Assembly: GCA_003134815.1 (NCBI GenBank)
Contig: PLCO01000056.1
Location: 30,485 to 94,484 of the forward strand
Origin: Acidobacteriaceae bacterium
Lineage (GTDB): Bacteria; Acidobacteriota; Terriglobia; Terriglobales; Acidobacteriaceae
DNA: 64,000 nt
Direction of reading: 5' to 3'
This document shows positions 44,001-51,993 of the stretch, piece after piece (the stretch's first letter is position 1; each line of letters opens with the position of its first letter). The notes beneath the pieces were generated by a model. It was not told the DNA's origin. It saw only the letters and a list, made by a program, of their open reading frames with translations, and searched no databases. The position numbers and the translations under genes were made by a program.

Positions 44001-44528
44001 GCGCGATCCCTGGACTTCAACGTTGTCATAGAGGCCGGTCGCGTAGAGCTGGCGGAGGCTTTTCTTGAGGTCTTCGGCAATGAGCGGCGCGCCCTCAGTC
44101 TGCGCGAGATGGCCGGAAAGCGGAGTGAGGCGGTCGGCCGAAACGCCCGAAAAGGAGATGTGGCGTACAGGCAATCCCTCCCAACGATCAACGGAGTCAC
44201 TGGAAACGGAATCGCTGGACGCGACAACGGCGCTGCTCGCAGGGGAGGGAGCGTCCGGGACCGCCTGGCACCACGCGGAAAGCGCCGCACTGTTAGCGCC
44301 GAAAAGAAGCAACGCGCAAAAAGCTGGGGCATAAAGAGCCAGGCGATGAGGTTTGAAAGCGGCAAGGTAATCTGGCAAGTGCAAGGAAAACGAGCGCAAG
44401 AAATATAAGGTCGGATATGAGAAAAACTTTCTGCGCGTACACCGATGAGACCCCGCGACGGCAGAGAGCTGTCGACTGCGGGTCGGGGGCGCGCCGCATC
44501 TTTCTGCCGGATTTGTGGGAGATACCAT
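41076..44528 (-). CDS. Omp85/BamA-TamA-family outer-membrane protein with about seven POTRA domains
   Basis: Up to 1,150 residues. Signal-like segment at residues about 62-88 (LALYAPAFCALLLFGANS); the true start is unclear and may be a TTG near 44380-44400 rather than the ATG at 44528. From residue about 121 to 690 I count seven POTRA-like repeats (for example VRHISFSGV, GLVSVDGA, GKITVTGDAG, IKVEVHGA, DKVSIAGNHFF, GNLTIAGNEHI, RNVDLTGLHF). The C-terminal barrel has the lid motif SLRGFSQN and ends FFFSLGQAF with a C-terminal Phe. Inserts outer-membrane proteins. First gene of a three-gene operon. Confidence 0.88.
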   Translation of the reverse strand: MVSPTNPAERCGAPPTRSRQLSAVAGSHRCTRRKFFSYPTLYFLRSFSLHLPDYLAAFKPHRLALYAPAFCALLLFGANSAALSAWCQAVPDAPSPASSAVVASSDSVSSDSVDRWEGLPVRHISFSGVSADRLTPLSGHLAQTEGAPLIAEDLKKSLRQLYATGLYDNVEVQGSRQQDGLSLVFLGTPRTFIGLVSVDGATGATMNSLLQRATQLEAGTRFTQAKVLRAIDQMRATLEDNGYHESSISQAVTPHPDQQLADIAFRVVSGPRARIGKITVTGDAGMSLESFRRLAGLRTGAHVDRDTVNHALDGLLRNFQKQNRMEADVKLESAQYNAANKSVDYRFSANRGPVIKVEVHGAALDSERVKRLIPIYSEGSVDEDLLNEGNRRLRDYYQRLGYFDAKVDHQLQSSGPNQSANQNANQVVDILYTVVLGPRRRVDKVSIAGNHFFSTATLANLLSVHAANILDRHGLYSQELVSDDVSAIEAVYKNNGFSKVKVTPETSTPETVSVDNPPPAGTASSQPSIARTAPLTVTYHIAEGQQLRVGNLTIAGNEHIATPVVTALLNTAPGQMLSPLNLAGDHDAIVTEYYSHGFDQVAVTVAQQPEPTDSSKVNVVFNVEEGAQIFVRNVDLTGLHFTRPQTVARAITLHAGDPLNQTALTDTQRNLYDLALFNEVNANVVNPNGEATMKTVLLQTVEARRWTLTYGFGFEAQTGQPQNNCAGAVAGGVRCNPNGKTGVSPRVLAAITRTGLLGRDQSISLRGTYGLLEQSVGLQYQVPHLEGNPNFAFTFSGGYANSLDVSTYVASRLEGAFRFTQNFNRPGSWLSRANTFIYEIDFRRVKVSASSLQVFPAEISELSTATRVGGPAFTWIRDTRDVPMDAHRGTYTSFQEFLSDRFFGAEAEFNRIDTSNASYYAFDKGRFVLARNTRYGQIRAFGSGNNGIIPLPERLYAGGAVSLRGFSQNAAGPRDPETGFQIGGAGALINNTELRLPPPTLPLVGNTVSFVIFHDMGNVFTNAGDAWASALRVRQPNSNACRNAVANPNDPSPDPRYTPSGPYTSTGHQGVCSFNNFSHSLGVGLRYHTPVGPIRFDVSYNLNPPIYPVNINYSIPTLSPNPLPVPGYESDPYLGQGPHINFFFSLGQAF

Positions 44529-44897
44529 ATCGTGAGATGAAGTGCGGTGAACCCTCGGCGTCCCAATGCAAAGCGGGAGCGGCTCAAATCATGCTCTCGA
44601 AGGACGCGCTCTTGATGGAACGCGCTCTCGAAAGGCGTGGGCTTCTCTGTTTTTATTCGAGCTCAGCCAACCCAAACTGCCTAACCTTATACTAACGAGG
44701 AATGAAGCTGTGACAAAACCAGTGAAAGTGTGCTCCGTATCGCTTGCAACAGGGCAGGCAGTGCATTGACGCCAGTGAAGAGCGCTTGTTGTCAGTGACC
44801 CGGGTTCGCAGCATCGGTTGTGGTGGACTAAGAGCGAACTGCCGTCAAGATTTCGTTTTGGGTTTCATTTTGCCCAGCAAGTTCTGGAAGGAAGGGC
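44529..44897. other. Intergenic region between divergent operons
   Basis: About 370 bases between the Omp85 gene (minus) and the sigma factor gene (plus), probably holding both promoters. No RNA gene or strong repeat seen. If the Omp85 gene starts at a TTG near 44390 the gap is about 500 bases. The sigma gene has a GGAAGGAAGGG ribosome site. Confidence 0.4.
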
Positions 44898-45560
44898 ATG
44901 CCAAATTCAACCCCCCCTACGCATAGCCCCAACCGCAACCTGCCGAATGGAGGCACTGAGCCGGCCCGCAAGGCACCGGATTCGGACGCTGCGGCAGCGG
45001 CGGATGTCTTGGCGCTCGCACAGGCAGGCGACCACCATGCGTTTGCGCAACTGTACGCCTTGCACAAGAGACGCATCTATTCCTTATGCCTGCGCATGGT
45101 GGGCAACGCAGCAGAGGCTGAGGACCTGACGCAGGAGGCGTTCTTGCAACTGCATCGCAAGATCGCCACTTTTCGGGGAGATTCAGCGTTTTCAACCTGG
45201 CTGCACCGGCTGGCGATCAACGTTGTGTTGATGCAGTTGCGCAAGAAGGGGCTTTCGCTCATCTCGCTCGACGAGGCAATGGAGCCGACGCCGGAAGAAG
45301 GGCCAAGCAGGAGCTTCGGTGCCCCTGATTTGGCTCTTACGGGAGCGATTGATCGACTGGCGCTCGAGCGAGCGGTAGCGGATCTGCCAACTGGGTACCG
45401 GCTAATCTTCATCCTTCACGACGTGGAGGGTTTTGAGCATAATGAAATTGCTTCGATGCTCAACTGCTCGATTGGCAACAGCAAGTCGCAATTGCACAAG
45501 GCGCGTCTAAAGCTGCGCGACGCGATGCGCGCGCAAAAGCGCTCTGAGGAGCAGTCATGA
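44898..45560 (+). CDS. ECF RNA polymerase sigma factor
   Basis: 220 residues. After a disordered 35-residue start: region 2 with FAQLYALHKRRIYSLCLRMV, AEAEDLTQEAFLQLHRK and FSTWLHRLAINVV; region 4 with ALERAVADLPTGYRLIFILHDVEGFEHNEIA shown here as LPTGYRLIFILHDVEGF and SIGNSKSQLHKARLKLR. RpoE/SigW-like. The next gene overlaps by 4 bases and encodes a zinc-binding anti-sigma factor. Target genes unknown; envelope stress is a reasonable guess given the neighbours. Confidence 0.92.
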   Translation: MPNSTPPTHSPNRNLPNGGTEPARKAPDSDAAAAADVLALAQAGDHHAFAQLYALHKRRIYSLCLRMVGNAAEAEDLTQEAFLQLHRKIATFRGDSAFSTWLHRLAINVVLMQLRKKGLSLISLDEAMEPTPEEGPSRSFGAPDLALTGAIDRLALERAVADLPTGYRLIFILHDVEGFEHNEIASMLNCSIGNSKSQLHKARLKLRDAMRAQKRSEEQS

Positions 45561-45796
45561 CGGGCGATCCCGGCAATATGAGCTGCGAAGAGTTCCAGGC
45601 CCAACTGTCCGAGTTGATTGGGTCAGGGGAGGATGCTGCGGCGCATCCTCACGTCCAAAGCTGCGAGCGCTGCCGCGCCCTTCTGTCGGACCTGCAAACG
45701 ATCGCCGAGGCGGCCCGGCAACTGTTTCCCAGCGCCGAGCCCCCGGACGAGGTCTGGACGCAGATCGAGTCGGCCATAAATCGGGAAGGCAAATGA
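45557..45796 (+). CDS. Short zinc-binding anti-sigma factor
   Basis: 79 residues. ZAS-type motif H..xxxCxxC: HPHVQSCERCRALL near residue 30-44, with an earlier MSCEEFQAQLSEL helix. No membrane segment, so this is a soluble anti-sigma factor that would bind the preceding sigma factor and may respond to redox or zinc. ATGA overlap with the sigma gene. Confidence 0.82.
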   Translation: MTGDPGNMSCEEFQAQLSELIGSGEDAAAHPHVQSCERCRALLSDLQTIAEAARQLFPSAEPPDEVWTQIESAINREGK

Positions 45797-46184
45797 AAAT
45801 GAACGCGGCCTCGTGCAGCCTTCGGAGTGCGGAGCCGTTCTAAGGAATGCAGGGGAATGGTGGCAGGTTTGCTTCGCATTCCGGCTCATTCTCCGGCTCA
45901 TTCCGCCGACAGACCCCACGAACGACCGTGCGGGAGCCGGCCTCCGTTGGGGGTAACCCTTAGAAAATTCAGGACGTAAAGTCCGTAGGGTTGGGCGTTC
46001 TCGTGCACGGCTACCCTTCGCAGGCGGGCGCGGTTCGCGTTTGTTTGGAGGCTCTTGGGAACCCTTGTTGGGCTGGGCACGTAGAACAAACCGCTTGTGA
46101 CCAAAGAAGATGGCCGGGCATGGAACTTGAAACTTTTACCTTTCTGATTTATCTAATGAAGGAAAGTTGACACGAGGACACTCA
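45797..46184. other. Intergenic region upstream of lon
   Basis: About 390 bases without a gene. A short tandem CCGGCTCATTC repeat (about 45891-45902 region) and GGAATG-rich inverted motifs occur after the anti-sigma gene. The last 60 bases carry a likely lon promoter. I did not find a CIRCE-type heat-shock operator. Confidence 0.45.
46127..46155 (+). promoter_or_regulatory. Candidate lon promoter
   Basis: TTGAAA (46127-46132), a 17-base spacer, and TATCTA (46150-46155), about 30 bases before the lon ATG with a GAGGA site in between. Reasonable sigma-70-like match but only 3 of 6 at -10. Confidence 0.35.
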
Positions 46185-48614
46185 ATGCCAAAGCAGTCGA
46201 ACCCACCATCGAACGAAGAAAATCCTCATAAGGCCGCGGGGACGCGGAAAATTCCGGTTCTGCCAGTGCGCGATACGGTGCTGTTTCCCCATGCGGTGCT
46301 GCCACTGACAGTGGGCCGTGAAAGCTCGATCCAACTAATCGAGTCGCTGGGCGAAGAACGAATGATTGTGGTGGCGGCGCAATTGGACCCGCGCCTGGAT
46401 AGCCCCAAGCCGGCCGACCTGCATGTGGTGGGGACGCTGGCGACCGTGCACAAGGTTGTGCGCATGCCCAACCAGAGCCGGTTTGTATTTACCGAGGGCG
46501 TCAGCCGGGTTCGGCTGGTGCGGTTTGAGCAGTCGGAACCGTTTATGGTGGCCGAAATCGAGGTGCTGGAGGACGCCGACCAGGTGGCTTCGCCGGAGTT
46601 CGAGGCACTGGTGCGGAATGTGGTGGGGCAGTTCCAGCAGATCGTCTCGGAGTCGCCTACCCTTTCTGACGAACTGAAGACGATTGCGGCGAACATCGAG
46701 GAGCCATCCAGGCTGGTGGATTTCGTGGCGTCCTCTCTCCCCTTCCTGACCACCGACGACAAGCAACACCTGCTGGAGACGCCGGGGATTGCAGAACGGC
46801 TGCAGCAACTGAACCAACTGCTGGCCAAGGAGATTGAGGTGCAGCAATTGCGCGCCAAGATCCAGACCGAAGTGCAGGATCAGGTGCAGCAGTCGCAGCG
46901 CGACTACTATCTGCGCGAACAAATGAAGGCCATCCAGAAGGAGCTGGGCGAGCAGGATGACGGGCAGCGCGACATGGACGAGCTGCGCCAGAAGATTGAA
47001 GCGGCAGGAATGCCCGAGGACGTAAAGAAAGAGGCATCGAAAGAGCTATCGCGGCTGCAACGGATGTCTCCAATGGCGGCGGACTACTCGCTGACGCGGA
47101 ACTATATCGAGTGGCTGGCGGTGCTGCCCTGGGCCAAGAGTTCAGGATCGAAGATCGACATCGGCAAAGCCAAAGAGATTCTGGACGAGGACCACTACGA
47201 ACTGACGAAGGTGAAGGACAGGATTCTCGATTACCTGAGCGTGCTGGAGTTGAAGCCCGACATGAAGGGTCCGATCTTGTGCTTCGTTGGACCTCCGGGC
47301 GTGGGAAAGACGAGCCTGGGCCGCTCGATTGCGCGCGCACTGGGGCGCAAATTCCAGCGCGTATCGCTGGGCGGCATGCACGACGAAGCGGAGCTTCGCG
47401 GGCACCGGAGAACGTACATCGGTGCGCTGCCGGGACAAATCATCCAGAGCATTCGCCGGGCGGAAACCAACGACCCGGTGATCATGCTGGATGAGGTAGA
47501 CAAGTTGGGAAGAGACTTCCGCGGCGATCCGGCATCGGCGCTGCTGGAGATTCTGGACCCGGCCCAGAACAACACGTTCCGCGATAACTACCTGGATGTG
47601 CCGTTCGATCTGTCAAAGGTGCTGTTCATCTGCACGGCGAACATGCTGGACACGGTGCCTCCGCCGCTGATCGACCGCATGGAGATCATCCCGTTGCAGG
47701 GCTACAGCGAAGAGGAGAAGATACACATCGCGAGCCGGTACCTGATTCCGCGGCAGATCAAGGAGAACGGGATTACGGCGGAGCAGATCGAGTTTCCCGA
47801 GGATGCGGTGCGTGCCGTCATCCGCCACTACACACGCGAGGCTGGCGTGCGCAAGCTGGAGCAGACGATTGGTACAGCTTGCAGAAAGCAGGCGCGCCGC
47901 GTGGTGGAGGGGCACCCGGAAAAGCTGGTGGTGACCAAGGAGACTCTCAAAGAATTCCTTGGCGGCATTCAGGTGCGCGTGGAGACCGAGGTGGCGGAGC
48001 GGGTCAAGCGGCCCGGCGTGGCGGTTGGCCTGGCGTGGACGCCGGCCGGCGGTGACATCCTGTTTATCGAGGCCAACAAGATGAAAGGCAAGGGCGGCTT
48101 TACGATGACGGGACAGATTGGCGAGGTGATGCAGGAGTCAATGCAGGCGGCGCTGACCTGGGTACGCTCGAATGCGATACGTCTGGGCCTGGCCGAGGAC
48201 TTTACCAAGGATCTCGACCTGCACATTCACGTACCGGCGGGTGCCATTCCGAAAGACGGGCCGTCGGCCGGCGTGACCATGGCCACGGTGCTGGCGTCGC
48301 TGCTCACCGATACGCCGGTTCGCCCGCTGACGGCGATGACCGGGGAGATCACGCTGAGCGGCAACGTGCTGCCGGTGGGCGGAATCAAGGAGAAGTTCCT
48401 TGCGGCGCGGCGAGCCGGAGTGGAACAGATCATTCTTCCTGCGGAGAACCGGCAGAATGTTGAAGAGGACCTGACGCCGGAGATGATGGAAGGCGTGACG
48501 GTGCACTACGCCAGGGAGATCGAAGACGTTCTGGCTGTGGCGCTGCCGCTGCTGATAGCACGGCCGCAACTGCAACCGGTTCCGGCAAGCATGGCCGCGA
48601 GCGCCGCGGCGTAA
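46185..48614 (+). CDS. lon: ATP-dependent Lon protease
   Basis: 809 residues, ATG at 46185. Domains in order: LON substrate-binding N domain (IPVLPVRDTVLFP at the start), coiled coil, AAA+ with Walker A GPPGVGKTS and Walker B VIMLDEVDKLG, and the Lon protease domain with the catalytic Ser in PKDGPSAGVTM and Lys in GGIKEKFLAARRAG. Degrades misfolded and regulatory proteins in the cytosol. Ends with a strong terminator. Confidence 0.97.
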   Translation: MPKQSNPPSNEENPHKAAGTRKIPVLPVRDTVLFPHAVLPLTVGRESSIQLIESLGEERMIVVAAQLDPRLDSPKPADLHVVGTLATVHKVVRMPNQSRFVFTEGVSRVRLVRFEQSEPFMVAEIEVLEDADQVASPEFEALVRNVVGQFQQIVSESPTLSDELKTIAANIEEPSRLVDFVASSLPFLTTDDKQHLLETPGIAERLQQLNQLLAKEIEVQQLRAKIQTEVQDQVQQSQRDYYLREQMKAIQKELGEQDDGQRDMDELRQKIEAAGMPEDVKKEASKELSRLQRMSPMAADYSLTRNYIEWLAVLPWAKSSGSKIDIGKAKEILDEDHYELTKVKDRILDYLSVLELKPDMKGPILCFVGPPGVGKTSLGRSIARALGRKFQRVSLGGMHDEAELRGHRRTYIGALPGQIIQSIRRAETNDPVIMLDEVDKLGRDFRGDPASALLEILDPAQNNTFRDNYLDVPFDLSKVLFICTANMLDTVPPPLIDRMEIIPLQGYSEEEKIHIASRYLIPRQIKENGITAEQIEFPEDAVRAVIRHYTREAGVRKLEQTIGTACRKQARRVVEGHPEKLVVTKETLKEFLGGIQVRVETEVAERVKRPGVAVGLAWTPAGGDILFIEANKMKGKGGFTMTGQIGEVMQESMQAALTWVRSNAIRLGLAEDFTKDLDLHIHVPAGAIPKDGPSAGVTMATVLASLLTDTPVRPLTAMTGEITLSGNVLPVGGIKEKFLAARRAGVEQIILPAENRQNVEEDLTPEMMEGVTVHYAREIEDVLAVALPLLIARPQLQPVPASMAASAAA

Positions 48615-48637
48615 ATTGCGCTTGAGCGAAACTGACC

Positions 48638-48664
48638 AGGCCGGCGAAACTGCCGGCCTTTTTT
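48638..48664 (+). terminator. Intrinsic terminator of lon
   Basis: Perfect 8-bp GC-rich stem AGGCCGGC/GCCGGCCT, 6-base loop, followed by six T. Starts 24 bases after the lon stop. Confidence 0.92.
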
Positions 48665-48710
48665 GTTGATGCTTCAGTTTGGTCCTGTAAGCTGGAAAAC
48701 GGGCTCGCTC

Positions 48711-49694
48711 ATGGCACCGAAGACTCTTGAAAGCATCTATCCGGGCATTGTCGCCGCGCAGGCGATTCACGCGGCTGTCGAGTTGCGAATCCCCGATCTT
48801 CTTGCCGCCGGTCCCAAATCTTCGTTGGAACTTGCTCCGGCATGCGGCGCGCATGCGCCAACTCTGGAGCGACTACTGCGGGCGCTCACGAGCATAGAAG
48901 TCTTCCAAAGAACGGTGGACGGCCGCTACCGCAACTCTCCGCTAGCCGAGTTCCTTCGCAGAGACCATCCTCAATCGCTGTGGGCTGGAACCATGTTTCT
49001 GCCTGCGCAGTATCTCTGGAAGCCACTGGGAGAACTTACAGAATCGATCCGGACCGGTGAATCGCCGTTCGATCGTGCACATGGACAGAATTTCTTCGCC
49101 TATCTTAGAAGCCACCAGGAGGAAGCTGCAGTCTTCGATCAAGTGATGACACAAGAGATTCTGTGGACCACTCCGGCGGTGCTCCGCGCCTACGACTTTT
49201 CCCAATTCAATCGGCTGGTGGATGTAGCAGGCGGGCATGGCCTGTTCTTGTGCCAGATCGTTGCGACCTCGCCAAAGCTCCAGGGAGTCCTGTTCGATCA
49301 GCCGCAGGTGGTGGCCGGAGCAAAGGACAAGTTCAAAGGCGATGTTGCGGCGCGCATCCAGATTGTCAGCGGCAGCTTCTTCGAGAGTATTCCAGAGGGC
49401 GCGGATGCCTATGTGTTGAGAAGAATCGTCCACGATTGGGAAGACGCGGATGCGGTGAAGATTCTGGGCAACGTGCGGCGCGCGATGAGCGCGGGAAGCA
49501 CGCTGCTGATCCTCGAGGCGCTGATTGACTCCGCAACGCAGCCAGCGGGGCTGATGGATCTTATGATGCTGGTGCTCGGCGGACGAGAACGCAGCGAAGC
49601 CGAGTATCGCGAACTGGTTGCGTCGGCCGGGTTCTCGCTGAAGCGCGTAATACCGGCTGGGGCCTATTCCGTGATCGAGTGCAAGCCGGCGTAG
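48711..49694 (+). CDS. SAM-dependent O-methyltransferase (hydroxyindole/plant OMT type)
   Basis: 327 residues from the ATG at 48711; an ATG at 48669 is possible but falls right after the lon terminator. N-terminal winged-helix dimerisation domain (IHAAVELRIPDLLAAGP), then SAM-binding LVDVAGGHGLFLCQI and the phrases DAYVLRRIVHDWEDADAVKIL shown in part as LRRIVHDWEDADAV; the catalytic His is in VHDW. Acts on small aromatic hydroxyls in this family; substrate unknown. Stand-alone gene. Confidence 0.85.
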   Translation: MAPKTLESIYPGIVAAQAIHAAVELRIPDLLAAGPKSSLELAPACGAHAPTLERLLRALTSIEVFQRTVDGRYRNSPLAEFLRRDHPQSLWAGTMFLPAQYLWKPLGELTESIRTGESPFDRAHGQNFFAYLRSHQEEAAVFDQVMTQEILWTTPAVLRAYDFSQFNRLVDVAGGHGLFLCQIVATSPKLQGVLFDQPQVVAGAKDKFKGDVAARIQIVSGSFFESIPEGADAYVLRRIVHDWEDADAVKILGNVRRAMSAGSTLLILEALIDSATQPAGLMDLMMLVLGGRERSEAEYRELVASAGFSLKRVIPAGAYSVIECKPA

Positions 49695-49816
49695 CAGCTC
49701 GTGGCGGCGAGGCCGGATGAAATCGATCGGACTGGCTGATCGCGCGTTGGCCGGCTGGTCGAGTGCCTGTCGGCCGATCGAGAATTACCGTCTGCCGCGT
49801 CTAAGCAGCAGGCAGT

Positions 49817-50587
49817 ATGCTTTCCCTGACTATGCAGATACGCGTGATTCCTTTTGGAGTGTTGAAGGAGTGGCTAGGCCCCGCCGCGGCCACGGTGGAG
49901 CTGCCGGAGGGCGCGACGGTGGGGACATTGCTTGTGCGACTGCGCGCAAAGCTGCCGGAGAATGCGCCTGCAGAAGCGTTGCGCAGCATCGCGGTGGGGG
50001 TGAACGCCGAATATGCGCAGGCTGCGCAGATTCTGCATGACGGCGATGAAGTGGGGCTGTTGCCGCCGGTGTCTGGCGGGGGTGCTTCACGCACGGCGAA
50101 CGTTTTGGACGAGAACAGCAGCCGGGAGAATGTTTCTGTCGCTTTGACGCGCGAGGCGATCGATGCAGACAAGATTGTTGCCGCGGCCAAGAGCGGCGAA
50201 GACGGCGCGGTGGTAGTGTTCGACGGAATTGTGCGTAACCATTCGCGTGGACGCAGGACGCTTCACCTGGACTATGAAGCTTATGAAGAGATGGCTGTGC
50301 GGCAGATGCGGGAACTGGGCAAAAAAGCGCGCGAGCGATTCAGCGTGCGGCAGGTGACGATGGTTCACCGGCTGGGGCGACTGGAGATAGGCGAGACGAG
50401 CGTGCTGATCGTTGTGGCGTCGGCGCATCGCTCGGCGGCCTTTGAGGCCTGCCGCTGGCTGATCGACACGGTCAAGCAAACTGTTCCGATCTGGAAGAAG
50501 GAGACGTTTGCCGACGGCGCAGTTTGGGCGCCGGGCGAGCCGTTTCCTGAAGAATTGAGCATTGCGGAGGCGCCAGATGAGGGCTAG
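49817..50587 (+). CDS. Fused molybdopterin synthase (MoaD-MoaE)
   Basis: 256 residues. Residues about 6-93 are a ubiquitin-like MoaD that ends PPVSGGG; residues about 110-245 are MoaE (DGAVVVFDGIVRNHSRGR, YEAYEEMA, HRLGRLEIGETSVLIVV shortened, and the Lys-rich active site PIWKKE). Molybdopterin synthase adds two sulfurs to precursor Z. The MoaD Gly-Gly must be a free C-terminus to carry sulfur, but here it is internal, so cleavage after SGG would be required, as reported for MoaX of mycobacteria. The start may be the second ATG, 15 bases downstream. Overlaps the next gene by 11 bases. Confidence 0.9.
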   Translation: MLSLTMQIRVIPFGVLKEWLGPAAATVELPEGATVGTLLVRLRAKLPENAPAEALRSIAVGVNAEYAQAAQILHDGDEVGLLPPVSGGGASRTANVLDENSSRENVSVALTREAIDADKIVAAAKSGEDGAVVVFDGIVRNHSRGRRTLHLDYEAYEEMAVRQMRELGKKARERFSVRQVTMVHRLGRLEIGETSVLIVVASAHRSAAFEACRWLIDTVKQTVPIWKKETFADGAVWAPGEPFPEELSIAEAPDEG

Positions 50588-51515
50588 AGTGACGGGTCTT
50601 CGAGGCTTGTGTGCGGCTGCTGGCGTGTGCGCGATGTTGGCGGCAGTGCCCATAGCGATGAGGGCGCAGGAGACTACGTTTCACGTCGACGTAAAGCTGG
50701 TGAACATTTTCGTCAATGTGACGGACAAGAATGGCACCATTGTGGGCGGGCTGACTAAGGAGGATTTTCAAGTCCAGGAGGACGGGCGGCTGCAGCAGAT
50801 CGCGTTGTTCGAGCGGCAGTCGGAGGTGCCGCTGAACCTGACGCTGGCCATCGACACATCGGGCAGCGTGCGGAAGGACCTGGACGAGGAAGCGAGCGCG
50901 GCGCGGAAGTTCGCGCACGACATTGTGCGGACGCAGGACCAGATGAGCGTACTCGAATTTGCCACGGACGTGACCGAGCTGACTCCGTTCACCAACAACC
51001 TGTCGCAGATCGACCACGGATTGAGCGGTCTGAGATCCGATTTTGCGACGGCGCTGTACGACGCCATTCGCCTCGGGTCGGAAGGGTTGGGGAAGCGTCA
51101 CGGGCGCAAGGTGCTGGTGCTGGTGTCGGACGGCGACGACACGGCCAAGTCTTCGACCTACGCGCAGGCGCTGGAGGCGGCTCTTCGGAATGAAGTGATG
51201 ATCTACTCGCTGATCGACGTGCCGATTGAAGCCAGCGCGGGGCGCGACACGGGCGGCGAACACGCGCTGATTACGCTGGCGGAACAGACGGGTGGAAAGC
51301 ATTTCTACGTGAGCGAGGGCGGGCTGGACAAGGCGTTCGCCAGGGTGAGCGACGACCTGCGCACGCAATACCTGATTGGGTACTATCCGCAGCACCAGAT
51401 GCCCGGCACGGAGTTTCATCGCGTGGTGGTGACGATTCCGCGCGCCGCTGCAGATGAGTTCAATGTCCGGAACAAAGCTGGCTACTACGCAAACTCGCCG
51501 GCGAAGAGCAACTGA
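50577..51515 (+). CDS. VWFA-domain protein of the Acidobacteria-associated type
   Basis: 312 residues, ATG at 50577 with GGAGG 6 bases before. Signal peptide ends near MRAQ. After VDVKLVNIFVNVTDKNG and LTKEDFQVQEDG comes the von Willebrand A domain with MIDAS motif AIDTSGSVR and the later SDGDDT. This is the VWFA-related family that is greatly expanded in Acidobacteria. Secreted or periplasmic; role unknown. Overlaps the end of the MoaDE gene but has no evident functional link. Confidence 0.9.
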   Translation: MRARVTGLRGLCAAAGVCAMLAAVPIAMRAQETTFHVDVKLVNIFVNVTDKNGTIVGGLTKEDFQVQEDGRLQQIALFERQSEVPLNLTLAIDTSGSVRKDLDEEASAARKFAHDIVRTQDQMSVLEFATDVTELTPFTNNLSQIDHGLSGLRSDFATALYDAIRLGSEGLGKRHGRKVLVLVSDGDDTAKSSTYAQALEAALRNEVMIYSLIDVPIEASAGRDTGGEHALITLAEQTGGKHFYVSEGGLDKAFARVSDDLRTQYLIGYYPQHQMPGTEFHRVVVTIPRAAADEFNVRNKAGYYANSPAKSN

Positions 51516-51639
51516 CGCCGGATTGGAAAAATTCCCTAAAACTGATTCATCCTAATTTGATTGATCTTTATTTGATTGATACCGGCGGAGTTGCGGCGGC
51601 AGGAACGCTGTTCGGCCTATTTGCATCTAAAATGGCATC

Positions 51640-51993
51640 ATGACTCCTCCATTGCCTTCGCGACGCCGCTCCAAGACACCTCCGCCGGGCGAAACCGGCC
51701 AGGAAGGACTCTACCTGCGCTCACTGAGCGATCGGCAGGTGATTGTGAACATCAAATTGCGCGACGGCGAGACGGTTCGTGGGTGGATCGAGTACTTCGA
51801 CGACTCGATGCTGCGATTGACGCGCGAGGGCCTTCCTAATCTCTTCATCTACAAGAACCAGATACGGACGATCAGCGAAGCGGGCCGGCGGCGAGTCACG
51901 CGCTATGAGACCGCCGAGGCTCCGGGGACGGACGGGCACGGACCAGACGGACACGAACCGGGCGGACATGGAGCGCGTGAGGCAGGTCTGTGA
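51640..51993 (+). CDS. hfq: Hfq-like (Sm-fold) RNA-binding protein
   Basis: 117 residues. Basic, Pro-rich start, then an Sm/Hfq-like core at about residues 25-80: RSLSDRQVIVNIKLRDGETV, RGWIEYFDDSMLRLT and the Sm2-like LFIYKNQIRTISE (K and I as in the Hfq YKHAIST region). The C-terminal tail is rich in Gly, His, Asp (DGHGPDGHEPGGHG). Divergent from canonical Hfq, so the symbol is tentative. The stop overlaps the next gene as GTGA. Confidence 0.65.
   Translation: MTPPLPSRRRSKTPPPGETGQEGLYLRSLSDRQVIVNIKLRDGETVRGWIEYFDDSMLRLTREGLPNLFIYKNQIRTISEAGRRRVTRYETAEAPGTDGHGPDGHEPGGHGAREAGL

Noticed and set aside
45797..46184. Heat-shock operator (CIRCE) upstream of lon
   Set aside because: No TTAGCACTC-N9-GAGTGCTAA-like inverted repeat found by eye.
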